Below, one piece after another: positions 1-5,147 of a stretch of 5,147 nucleotides of DNA. Where the stretch lies: assembly GCA_026193555.1 (NCBI GenBank), contig JAPHUU010000074.1:1-5147 (forward strand), in the 5' to 3' direction. A program made the position numbers and the translations under genes. Position 1 is the first letter of the stretch; the number at the start of each line of letters is the position of its first letter. The notes beneath the pieces are model-generated. The model saw nothing but the letters and a program-made list of their open reading frames with translations. It was not told the DNA's origin and did not search any database. Source of the DNA: Rhodanobacter sp. Lineage in GTDB: Bacteria; Pseudomonadota; Gammaproteobacteria; Xanthomonadales; Rhodanobacteraceae.

Positions 1-566
1 AGCGCCGCCGCGGTCTTGGCCATCTGCATCAACGAAAACAGGGCCTCCTGCATGCGCGCCCCGCCGGTCGCGGAGAAGCACACCAGCGCGCTGCGCTCGG
101 CCAGTGCGCGTTCGGCGGCGCGGGCGAATTTATCGCCGACCACCGAACCCATCGAACCGCCCATATAGGCAAACTCAAACGCGACTGCCATCAGCGGAAG
201 GCCCTTCAGCTCGCCGCTCATCGCCAGCAGGGCGTCCTTCTCGCCGGTTTTCTTCTGCGTGGCGATGATGCGATCGCGGTACTTCTTGGTGTCGCGGAAT
301 TTCAGCGGATCGGTAGGCTCCATGCTGGCCCACAGCTCCTGCACGGTGCCTTCATCGAGCAGCGCCTGCAGCCGCGTTCGCGCATCGATGTAGTGATGAT
401 GATCGCACTTGGGGCAGACCATCAGGTTGCGCTCAAGCTCGGGCCGGTACAGCACCGTGCCGCAACCGCCGCACTTTTCCCAGACGCCCTCGGGCACCGA
501 ACCCTTGCCGACGCTCGGTTGCTGCGGTCGGGTGCGCGGATTCATGATTTTTTGCAGCCAGTTCAT
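1..566 (-). CDS. accD: Acetyl-CoA carboxylase carboxyltransferase subunit beta (partial, C-terminus beyond the window)
   Basis: AccD is the zinc-binding beta subunit of the AccA2-AccD2 carboxyltransferase. This cytoplasmic complex moves the carboxyl group from carboxybiotin-BCCP to acetyl-CoA, giving malonyl-CoA for fatty acid synthesis. The minus-strand frame opens at ATG 564-566 and stays open to the left edge (188 codons plus two bases). The N-terminus MNWLQKI resembles E. coli AccD. A four-cysteine zinc ribbon is present (C32-x2-C35 and C51-x2-C54, in CGGC and CPKCDHH), at the E. coli spacing. The motifs LKFRDTKKY (88-96), TGEKDAL (107-113), the glycine-rich GGSMGSVVG (136-144) and GGARMQ (168-173) are all in place. 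The family is about 300 residues long, so roughly a third lies outside. A GGGG ribosome-binding element (complement 574-577) sits 7 nt before the ATG. accD follows trpA in the same direction, 63 bp away, so it may be read partly from trpBA. The function is essentially certain. Confidence 0.97.
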   Translation of the reverse strand, partial: MNWLQKIMNPRTRPQQPSVGKGSVPEGVWEKCGGCGTVLYRPELERNLMVCPKCDHHHYIDARTRLQALLDEGTVQELWASMEPTDPLKFRDTKKYRDRIIATQKKTGEKDALLAMSGELKGLPLMAVAFEFAYMGGSMGSVVGDKFARAAERALAERSALVCFSATGGARMQEALFSLMQMAKTAAA

Positions 567-582
567 CGCATCACCCCAGATT

Positions 583-613
583 GTCCTGCACGTAGTCCTG
601 CACGCGCCCTGCA
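583..613. repeat. Short tandem repeat in the trpA-accD spacer
   Basis: The 63-bp gap between trpA and accD contains a 10-bp direct repeat, gtcctgcacg, at 583-592 and 595-604 (period 12). A third CCTGCA follows at 608-613, 11 bp after the second. On the transcribed strand this gives TGCAGG three times at about one helical turn, just before the accD ribosome-binding site. No hairpin followed by a U-run is visible, so the gap does not look like an intrinsic terminator. Whether the repeat does anything is unknown. It could be a protein or RNA contact site, part of a tiny reading frame, or chance. Confidence 0.5.
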
Positions 614-629
614 GTGAAGGCGGTTGTCC

Positions 630-1430
630 TCAATGCGCATCCAGCGCGGCACGGATCGGCGCAAGAAAATTCCTTGCCCGTGCGGAAATCTCATCCGCCT
701 CCACCGCGCCAGCCAGCCGTTCGACCAGTGCGCTGCCGATCACCACGGCATCGGCAAACCCGGCCACGGCCTTGGCACTTGCCGCATCACGGATGCCGAA
801 GCCCACCGCCACCGGCGCCCGCGCCATGGCGCGGACCCCGGCCACACGCCCGGCAATGTCGGCCGTGCTCAACTGCGCAGCGCCCGTGATACCCGCAAAC
901 GAAACATAATACAGGAATCCCTCCGCCACCTCGCACAGCCGCGCCATACGCGCGGGTGCGGTGGTCGGCGCCGCAAGCATGATTTGCTGCAGCCCGGCGT
1001 CACGCAGTGGCTGCAGCACCGCCGCCTCTTCCAGCGGGCAATCGACCAGCAGCACACCGTCAACACCGGCCTCAACGGCCTCCCGAGCAAAACGGGCATA
1101 GCCGTGAATCTCGATCGGGTTCAGGTAGCCCATCAGCACGATCGGCGTCTGCGCGTCGCGTGCGCGGAATTCGCGGACCCAGCGCAATACATCCATCAGC
1201 CCCACATCGCGGGTAATCGCGCGCTCACTGGCGTGCTGGATGACCGGGCCATCGGCCATCGGGTCGGAGAACGGCACGCCAAGCTCGATCACATCCGCAC
1301 CGGCATCGACCAGGGCGTGCATCAGCGACACCACATGGTCCGGCGCCGGATCACCAGCGGTGACGAACGGGATCAGCCCGGTACGGTGCGCCGACTTCAA
1401 CTCGGCAAAGCGTCGGTCGATGCGGCTCAT
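630..1430 (-). CDS. trpA: Tryptophan synthase alpha subunit
   Basis: TrpA cleaves indole-3-glycerol phosphate to glyceraldehyde-3-phosphate and indole, which passes through the internal tunnel of the alpha2-beta2 enzyme to TrpB. The product is 266 residues, normal for this TIM-barrel family. The catalytic acids are E49 and D60, inside the signature [15 protein letters not shown] (48-62), at the same numbers as in E. coli. The barrel continues with VLMGYLNPI (98-106), LLVDCPLEE (127-135) and the loop-6 region VSFAGITGA (176-184). Phosphate-binding turns are VGFGI (209-213) and VIGSA (230-234). The start ATG (1428-1430) overlaps the trpB stop as ATGA, and a strong AAGGAG (complement 1438-1443) lies 7 nt upstream inside trpB. 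This predicts translational coupling that keeps the two subunits balanced. The gene is intact with no odd residues at the active site. Confidence 0.98.
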   Translation of the reverse strand: MSRIDRRFAELKSAHRTGLIPFVTAGDPAPDHVVSLMHALVDAGADVIELGVPFSDPMADGPVIQHASERAITRDVGLMDVLRWVREFRARDAQTPIVLMGYLNPIEIHGYARFAREAVEAGVDGVLLVDCPLEEAAVLQPLRDAGLQQIMLAAPTTAPARMARLCEVAEGFLYYVSFAGITGAAQLSTADIAGRVAGVRAMARAPVAVGFGIRDAASAKAVAGFADAVVIGSALVERLAGAVEADEISARARNFLAPIRAALDAH

Positions 1431-2638
1431 ACCTGCACTCCTTCGCGCGCGGCGATGGTGTGCACGTCCTTGTCACCGCGACCGGACAGGTTGCACAGCA
1501 CGATCCCGTCTTTCGGCATCTCCCGCGCCAGCTTGATCGCCTGTGCCACTGCATGGCTGGATTCGAGTGCAGCCAGGATACCCTCCTGACGCGCCAGCAG
1601 ATGGAAAGCCTCCATCGCCTCGTCGTCGGTGATACCGGCGTATTCCGCTCGTCCGGCATCCTTCAGGAACGCATGCTCGGGACCGACGCCAGGATAATCG
1701 AGGCCCGCAGAGATCGAGTGCGTCTCGGTGATCTGGCCATTGTCGTCGCACAACACGTAAGTGCGGTTGCCGTGCAGCACGCCAGGCCGGCCCGCGACCA
1801 ACGAGGCAGCGTGATGGCCACTGGCGATGCCCTCACCCGCTGCCTCGGCACCGACCATGCGCACATCCGGATCGTTGAGGAACGCATGGAACAGCCCGAT
1901 CGCATTGGAGCCACCGCCCACGCAGGCGGTCAGCACGTCAGGCAACCGACCATACTCTTCCAGCATCTGGGCCCGCGCCTCGCGCCCGACGATGGCGTTG
2001 AAGTCGCGCACCATCATCGGATACGGATGCGGGCCGGCCACCGTGCCGATGATGTAGAACGTGTCGGCAACGTTGGTGACCCAGTCGCGCATCGCCTCGT
2101 TGAGCGCATCCTTCAGCGTCTTCGAACCGGAGGTCACCGGCACCACCTCGGCACCGAGCAGCTTCATCCGGTAGACGTTGATCTTCTGTCGCTCGATATC
2201 GACCGCGCCCATGTAGACCACACACTTCAGCCCCAGCCGCGCCGCCACCGTGGCACTGGCCACGCCATGCTGGCCGGCGCCGGTTTCGGCGATGATCCGC
2301 GGCTTGCCCATGCGCCGGGCCACCAGTGCCTGGCCGACCGTGTTGTTGATCTTGTGCGCGCCGGTGTGGTTCAGGTCCTCGCGTTTGAGCAGTATCCGCG
2401 CGCCGCCGACGTGCCGCGACAGCCGCTCGGCGTGATAGATCGGGCTGGGCCGGCCAACATAGTGCTTGAGGTCATGGTCGAGCTCGGCGATGAACGCCGG
2501 ATCCTCACGCAGGCGCAGATAGGCCTCGGTCAGTTCGGCCAGCGGCGCCATCAGCGTCTCGGCAACGTAACTGCCGCCGTAGTTGCCGAAGCGTCCGTGC
2601 ACATCAGGGTAGGCATTGAAGTCGGCAATCTTGGCCAT
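1427..2638 (-). CDS. trpB: Tryptophan synthase beta subunit (PLP enzyme)
   Basis: TrpB condenses indole with L-serine to form L-tryptophan, using pyridoxal phosphate. Counting from ATG 2636-2638 the protein has 403 residues. The PLP lysine is K96 in HTGAHKINN, the catalytic glutamate is E118 in AETGAGQHG, and the PLP phosphate loop GGGSN is at 241-245. Further conserved pieces are [10 protein letters not shown] (D314 in the conserved loop), EGI (E352) and LSGRGDKD (384-391, S385 near the PLP ring nitrogen). This is the common TrpB1 type paired with TrpA. A GTG at 2645-2647 would add three residues (MTF). I prefer the ATG because [12 protein letters not shown] lines up with family N-termini and because a weak GAGTGA lies 5 nt before it, while nothing suitable precedes the GTG. 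trpB is the first gene of the trpBA unit, divergent from the TrpI-like regulator, and probably InGP-activated through it. Confidence 0.97.
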   Translation of the reverse strand: MAKIADFNAYPDVHGRFGNYGGSYVAETLMAPLAELTEAYLRLREDPAFIAELDHDLKHYVGRPSPIYHAERLSRHVGGARILLKREDLNHTGAHKINNTVGQALVARRMGKPRIIAETGAGQHGVASATVAARLGLKCVVYMGAVDIERQKINVYRMKLLGAEVVPVTSGSKTLKDALNEAMRDWVTNVADTFYIIGTVAGPHPYPMMVRDFNAIVGREARAQMLEEYGRLPDVLTACVGGGSNAIGLFHAFLNDPDVRMVGAEAAGEGIASGHHAASLVAGRPGVLHGNRTYVLCDDNGQITETHSISAGLDYPGVGPEHAFLKDAGRAEYAGITDDEAMEAFHLLARQEGILAALESSHAVAQAIKLAREMPKDGIVLCNLSGRGDKDVHTIAAREGVQV

Positions 2639-2687
2639 AAAGGTCACTCATCGGGTTGGTTCGGATTGCCCCAGCCGAGGCCGCGCC

Positions 2688-2693
2688 ACCATA
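2688..2693 (-). promoter_or_regulatory. Candidate -10 element of the trpBA promoter
   Basis: Read leftward, TATGGT matches the sigma-70 -10 consensus at 4 of 6 positions, about 50 bp before the trpB ATG. The hexamer 17 bp upstream (complement 2711-2716) is TTTTTC, a poor -35, as expected for an activator-dependent promoter. That hexamer falls in the spacer of the LysR-type dyad at 2706-2722. The leader that would be transcribed has no Trp-rich peptide or attenuator-like structure, so control by a regulator is more likely than attenuation. The assignment is by eye only. Confidence 0.3.
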
Positions 2694-2705
2694 GCGCAGC
2701 AACGG

Positions 2706-2722
2706 TATCGGAAAAAGCGATA
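2706..2722. promoter_or_regulatory. Candidate TrpI operator (LysR-type T-N11-A box)
   Basis: TATCG-GAAAAAG-CGATA is a perfect 5-bp dyad with a 7-bp spacer. It contains T2708-N11-A2720, the hallmark geometry of LysR-family recognition sites. It lies in the 97 bp between the trpB ATG and the divergent trpI-like gene, where Pseudomonas TrpI binds to activate trpBA and limit its own expression. With the -10 proposed at 2688-2693 the dyad would centre near -33 of trpBA. That resembles a -35-proximal site rather than the usual -65 recognition site, so either the promoter call is off or a second site exists. Confidence 0.5.
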
Positions 2723-2729
2723 AGATCGC
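2717..2729. promoter_or_regulatory. Second dyad overlapping the candidate operator
   Basis: GCGAT-AAG-ATCGC is a perfect 5-bp inverted repeat with a 3-bp centre. It ends 6 bp before the trpI-like start codon and shares the CGAT half-site with the dyad at 2706-2722. Together they give three related half-sites (TATCG, CGATA, ATCGC) in 24 bp. Known LysR regulators often slide between overlapping half-sites when the effector binds, so this could be the alternative site. It also covers the likely trpI -10, which would suit autorepression. The function is inferred only from position and symmetry. Confidence 0.35.
2721..2726 (+). promoter_or_regulatory. Candidate -10 element of trpI, very close to its start codon
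   Basis: TAAGAT matches the -10 consensus at 4 of 6 positions and ends 9 bp before ATG 2736. Transcription starting about 7 bp downstream would give a leader of only a few bases. No Shine-Dalgarno-like purine run precedes the ATG at a normal distance, which is consistent with a leaderless or near-leaderless mRNA. No convincing -35 is visible (2698-2703 is agcaac). The call is weak. Confidence 0.22.
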
Positions 2730-2735
2730 CGCGAC

Positions 2736-3650
2736 ATGTCAGAAAAACTCACATATAGCGCGGCACGTGATCTGCCCTCCCTGAATGCACTCCGTGCCTT
2801 TGAGGTCGCAGCGCGTCTCGGAAGTGTCAGTCGGGCGGGCAACGAACTACACGTGACCCACGGTGCCGTGAGCCGACAGATTCGTGCGCTGGAGGCCGAG
2901 CTCGGCATCTCCCTTTTCCAACGCCAGGGGCGCAGCCTCGTCCTCACTGCGGCAGGCCTGCGCCTGCGCGACGCGACAGCCGCCGCCTTCACGCAACTGC
3001 GCGAAACCTGCCAGGAACTCAGTCATGGCGCGGCGCAAGCGCCTTATATCCTCGGCTGTCCCAGCAGCCTGCTGGCACGCTGGATGATCCCCCGTCTGGG
3101 CCGGCTGGACACCGAGCTGCCGGGCCTGAAGCTCCACCTGTCCGCCAATGAAGGCTACCCCGACCCCAGCCTGTCGGGCCTGCATGCCGCGCTGTTGCTG
3201 GCCGAGCCGCCATGGCCGGCTGTCTGGCGGGTGCATGTGCTGGCGCCGGAGTGGATCGGCCCGGTATTGAGCCCGCGACACGCTGACTTCACCCGACTGA
3301 GCCAGGGGCCAGCCTCGGTGCTGAGCGAGGAGCCGCTGCTGCACACCGCCTCGCGCCCTCAGGCATGGCCGGACTGGGCCCACGCCGAGGGCCTTGCAGC
3401 GGAACGTCTGCAGATGGGCCAAGCCTTCGAGCATCTCTACTATCTGCTTGAAGCGGCCGTCGCCGGGCTCGGGGTCGCCATCGCCCCGCGACAACTGGTG
3501 GCTGACGACCTCCGCTCCGGCCGACTGCAGGCTCCCTGGGGGTTTCGCCAGACCCGCGGGCAGTGGATCCTGTGCACACCGCAGCGGACCAACGAAGCAC
3601 GCACCGATGCGCTGGTGGTCTGGTTGAAGCAGGAACTGGGCGGCGACTGA
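2736..3650 (+). CDS. trpI: LysR-type regulator TrpI (indoleglycerol-phosphate-responsive activator of trpBA)
   Basis: This 304-residue protein has LysR-family architecture. The N-terminal winged helix-turn-helix runs [18 protein letters not shown] (13-30), then [19 protein letters not shown] (39-57) with the recognition helix. A linker helix (about 62-93) and a periplasmic-binding-like effector domain (about 103-300) follow. Stretches such as LARWMIPRL (113-121), AEPPWP (156-161), [14 protein letters not shown] (199-212) and [21 protein letters not shown] (231-251, given in part for the key residues) agree closely with Pseudomonas TrpI as I remember it. They set it apart from generic GcvA/AmpR relatives. 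Known TrpI binds between trpI and trpBA and activates trpBA when InGP accumulates. The divergent trpBA here fits that job. The ATG at 2736 is preferred because the family motif [11 protein letters not shown] begins just after it and no better start follows. It lacks a clear ribosome-binding site. It converges on trpF with a 16-bp gap. LysR membership is certain, and TrpI identity is strong but unverified. Confidence 0.9.
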   Translation: MSEKLTYSAARDLPSLNALRAFEVAARLGSVSRAGNELHVTHGAVSRQIRALEAELGISLFQRQGRSLVLTAAGLRLRDATAAAFTQLRETCQELSHGAAQAPYILGCPSSLLARWMIPRLGRLDTELPGLKLHLSANEGYPDPSLSGLHAALLLAEPPWPAVWRVHVLAPEWIGPVLSPRHADFTRLSQGPASVLSEEPLLHTASRPQAWPDWAHAEGLAAERLQMGQAFEHLYYLLEAAVAGLGVAIAPRQLVADDLRSGRLQAPWGFRQTRGQWILCTPQRTNEARTDALVVWLKQELGGD

Positions 3651-3666
3651 GACGAAACAACGATTC

Positions 3667-4311
3667 TCAGGCAAGCACTTCGGTCGCCGAGGGCGCCGAG
3701 CGCACCGCCGCCACAAACGCACGCAGCCGATCGGGATCCTTGATGCCCGGCGAAGCTTCGATGCCACTGGAGACGTCGACCGCCCATGGCCTGGCCACCC
3801 GAATCGCCTCGGCCACATTGCCGGCGTGCAGGCCCCCGGCCAGGATCACCGGCTGAGCCGTCTGCTGCGGAATCAGCGACCAGTCGAACACCTGTCCGCT
3901 ACCGCCCGCCTGACCGAGCCCATGGCCGTCCAGCAGCAGGCCCGCCGCGCCAGGAAACTCCCGCAACCGCGCCACTGCCGCACTGCCCTCGCCCATCGCA
4001 ATGGCCTTCAGATAGCGCCAACCGAACCGGGCGCACCATGCATCGGTCTCGTCGCCGTGAAACTGCAGCAGGTCCGGCTGCACATCCTGCATGACCTGAC
4101 GCACGCGGGCTGGATCATCGTCCATGAACAAGGCCACGCAGGTGACGAACGGCGGCAAGGCACGGCGGATCGCCTGTGCCTGTGCCAGCGTGACGCAACG
4201 CTTGCTGCGCCGGGTGAACACCATGCCGATCGCATCCACGCCCAATCCGACCGCCAGCAATGCATCCTCGACCCGGGTCACGCCGCAGCACTTGATGCGG
4301 GTTCGCGTCAT
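3667..4311 (-). CDS. trpF: Phosphoribosylanthranilate isomerase
   Basis: TrpF catalyses the Amadori rearrangement of N-(5-phosphoribosyl)anthranilate to CdRP, the third step of tryptophan synthesis. The protein is 214 residues, a stand-alone TIM barrel slightly longer than the usual 200 or so because of a short C-terminal tail. The catalytic cysteine is C9 in IKCCGVTR (the KxCG motif) and the catalytic aspartate is D128 in LLLDGHG. Their spacing equals that of C7 and D126 in the Thermotoga enzyme. AIGMVF (27-32), LQFHGDE (82-88), ILAGGL (156-161) and VDVSSGIE (178-185) complete the barrel's substrate and phosphate sites. The ATG (4309-4311) overlaps the truA stop as ATGA. A GAGG (complement 4319-4322) lies 7 nt upstream inside truA, so the two are probably translationally coupled. 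No separate promoter is evident, so trpF is likely read from upstream of truA and may not share trpBA control. Confidence 0.97.
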   Translation of the reverse strand: MTRTRIKCCGVTRVEDALLAVGLGVDAIGMVFTRRSKRCVTLAQAQAIRRALPPFVTCVALFMDDDPARVRQVMQDVQPDLLQFHGDETDAWCARFGWRYLKAIAMGEGSAAVARLREFPGAAGLLLDGHGLGQAGGSGQVFDWSLIPQQTAQPVILAGGLHAGNVAEAIRVARPWAVDVSSGIEASPGIKDPDRLRAFVAAVRSAPSATEVLA

Positions 4312-5075
4312 TGGCTTACCTCAACCGGCAATCCCCAGTGCGCAGGGTAGCGTGGGCCGATGAAGGTCAGCCCCGAAGCCGGCGCGGTCGGCCCCGCGAC
4401 CAGTCGATCACGGCCCGCAAGCAACTCGGCCATCCATGCCACCGGCTGCTCACCGCGACCAATCAACAGCAGCGAACCCACGATATTTCGCACCATGTGA
4501 TGCAGAAATGCGTTGGCCTCGATGTCGACCAGAATCTGCTCGCCGTCACGCCGCACGCTGACCGCCAGCACCGTCCGGCGTGGATGGATTGCCTGGCAGG
4601 ACAAGGCCCGGAACGCGCTGAAGTCATGCTCGCCGAGCAGTGCCTGCGCCGCGGCATGCATGCGTTCGGCATCGAGTGGCCAACGCTCCCAGGTCACATA
4701 GCGTGCATCCAGTGCCGCCCGCACCGGACGGTTGAGGATGCGATAGCGGTAGCGACGGCTGCGCGCGGCATAACGCGCATGAAACTCGGCGGCCACCGGT
4801 TGCGCCCACAGCACCGCTACGCTGGACGGCAGATTGGAGCTGGCGCCGAGAACCCAGCCGCGCATCTCGCGCTGCGCCTCGGTATCGAAATGCACGACCT
4901 GGCAGCGACCATGCACACCGGAATCGGTGCGCCCCGCACAGCTGACCTGGACGGGATGTGCGGCGACCTTCGACAACGCCTGCTCCACCACGCCCTGCAC
5001 GCTGGCATCGACCTTCAGCCGCTGCCAGCCGCAAAAGTCCGTGCCGTCGTATTCAATGCCCAGTGCGATACGCAT
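4308..5075 (-). CDS. truA: tRNA pseudouridine(38-40) synthase TruA
   Basis: TruA converts uridines 38, 39 and 40 in the anticodon stem-loop of many tRNAs to pseudouridine. The 255-residue length is typical. [14 protein letters not shown] (7-20) is the family N-terminal motif. The catalytic aspartate is D51 in [10 protein letters not shown] (47-56), where the residue after Asp is Ser instead of the more common Ala. [16 protein letters not shown] (98-113) carries the conserved Arg/Tyr active-site strand. AFLHHMVRN (189-197) and the C-terminal GLTFIG segment close the fold. The start ATG (5073-5075) is chosen because [11 protein letters not shown] begins the fold directly. No strong ribosome-binding site precedes it. 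It heads a truA-trpF pair, the arrangement known from Pseudomonas and Xanthomonas, where fimV often lies upstream. Confidence 0.97.
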   Translation of the reverse strand: MRIALGIEYDGTDFCGWQRLKVDASVQGVVEQALSKVAAHPVQVSCAGRTDSGVHGRCQVVHFDTEAQREMRGWVLGASSNLPSSVAVLWAQPVAAEFHARYAARSRRYRYRILNRPVRAALDARYVTWERWPLDAERMHAAAQALLGEHDFSAFRALSCQAIHPRRTVLAVSVRRDGEQILVDIEANAFLHHMVRNIVGSLLLIGRGEQPVAWMAELLAGRDRLVAGPTAPASGLTFIGPRYPAHWGLPVEVSQ

Positions 5076-5147
5076 GAAGATTCAGGCAAGCCCGATGAAA
5101 GACGCTGAAGATTAGCAGGCCACCAACGAAGTCGGGCCGGCAAGGCC
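5076..5147. other. Region upstream of truA (72 bp, window edge)
   Basis: No gene can be supported here. Read leftward, one frame entering from the edge ends at a TAA after 11 codons and could be the tail of an upstream gene, but it is too short to identify. A 7-bp direct repeat, gaagatt, occurs at 5076-5082 and 5107-5113. No convincing promoter for truA was found: TAATCT near the second repeat is only a loose -10 match with no properly spaced -35. Confidence 0.3.

Noticed and set aside
624..1589. A 321-codon open frame on the plus strand across trpA
   Set aside because: Antisense shadow of trpA and the end of trpB, with no domain or motif recognised.
2645..2647. GTG as the start of trpB
   Set aside because: It would add only MTF and has no ribosome-binding site at a useful distance. 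The ATG at 2636-2638 fits family N-termini better, though the GTG cannot be fully excluded.
2639..2735. A trp leader peptide or attenuator before trpBA
   Set aside because: No short frame with consecutive Trp codons and no alternative hairpins followed by a U-run are present.
1460..2758. A 432-codon open frame on the plus strand, antisense to nearly all of trpB
   Set aside because: It has no recognisable family features and is rich in His, Arg, Gln and Ala, as expected from reading a GC-rich gene backwards. trpB on the other strand is unmistakable.
3611..3618. GCTGGTGG, identical to the E. coli Chi sequence
   Set aside because: It is a single occurrence in GC-rich coding DNA, and Chi sequences differ between lineages, so no role can be claimed.
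2847..3818. A 323-codon open frame on the minus strand, antisense to trpI and running into trpF
   Set aside because: It overlaps two well-supported genes, has a compositionally biased translation and no start context. It is a mirror of the coding strand.
4311..5108. A 265-codon open frame on the plus strand opposite truA
   Set aside because: It covers truA almost exactly in reverse and resembles no protein family. TruA motifs on the minus strand explain this stretch.

Overview
This is a GC-rich chromosomal housekeeping segment (about 63-65% G+C by eye). It most likely comes from a gammaproteobacterium of the Xanthomonadales/Lysobacterales (Xanthomonas, Rhodanobacter or Dyella-like). That placement rests on the protein sequences and on the order truA-trpF-[trpI]-trpBA-accD. 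It is inference, since no search could be run.

Layout from right to left: truA (tRNA pseudouridine synthase, minus strand) overlaps trpF (phosphoribosylanthranilate isomerase, minus) by 4 bp (ATGA). trpF is convergent with a LysR-type regulator on the plus strand whose sequence closely resembles Pseudomonas TrpI. The two are 16 bp apart with no recognisable terminator. The regulator is divergent from trpB-trpA (tryptophan synthase beta and alpha, minus), which also share a 4-bp ATGA overlap. After a 63-bp gap comes accD (acetyl-CoA carboxylase carboxyltransferase beta subunit, minus), which runs off the left edge. Every gene is intact except accD, cut by the window edge.

TrpF makes CdRP from phosphoribosylanthranilate. 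TrpC (not in the window) turns CdRP into indole-3-glycerol phosphate (InGP), and TrpA and TrpB convert InGP plus serine into tryptophan. By analogy with Pseudomonas, the regulator should sense InGP and activate trpBA. The short trpI-trpB intergenic region holds a dyad, TATCG-N7-CGATA, with the T-N11-A spacing of a LysR-type box. It overlaps a second dyad, GCGAT-AAG-ATCGC. These are the best candidates for the operator that controls trpBA and trpI itself.

No mobile element, CRISPR array, rRNA, tRNA or defence system was seen, and nothing looks like an undescribed multi-gene system. The points most worth a second look are the trpI-trpBA control region, the apparent merging of two loci that are separate in Pseudomonas, and a small repeat-containing spacer between trpA and accD.
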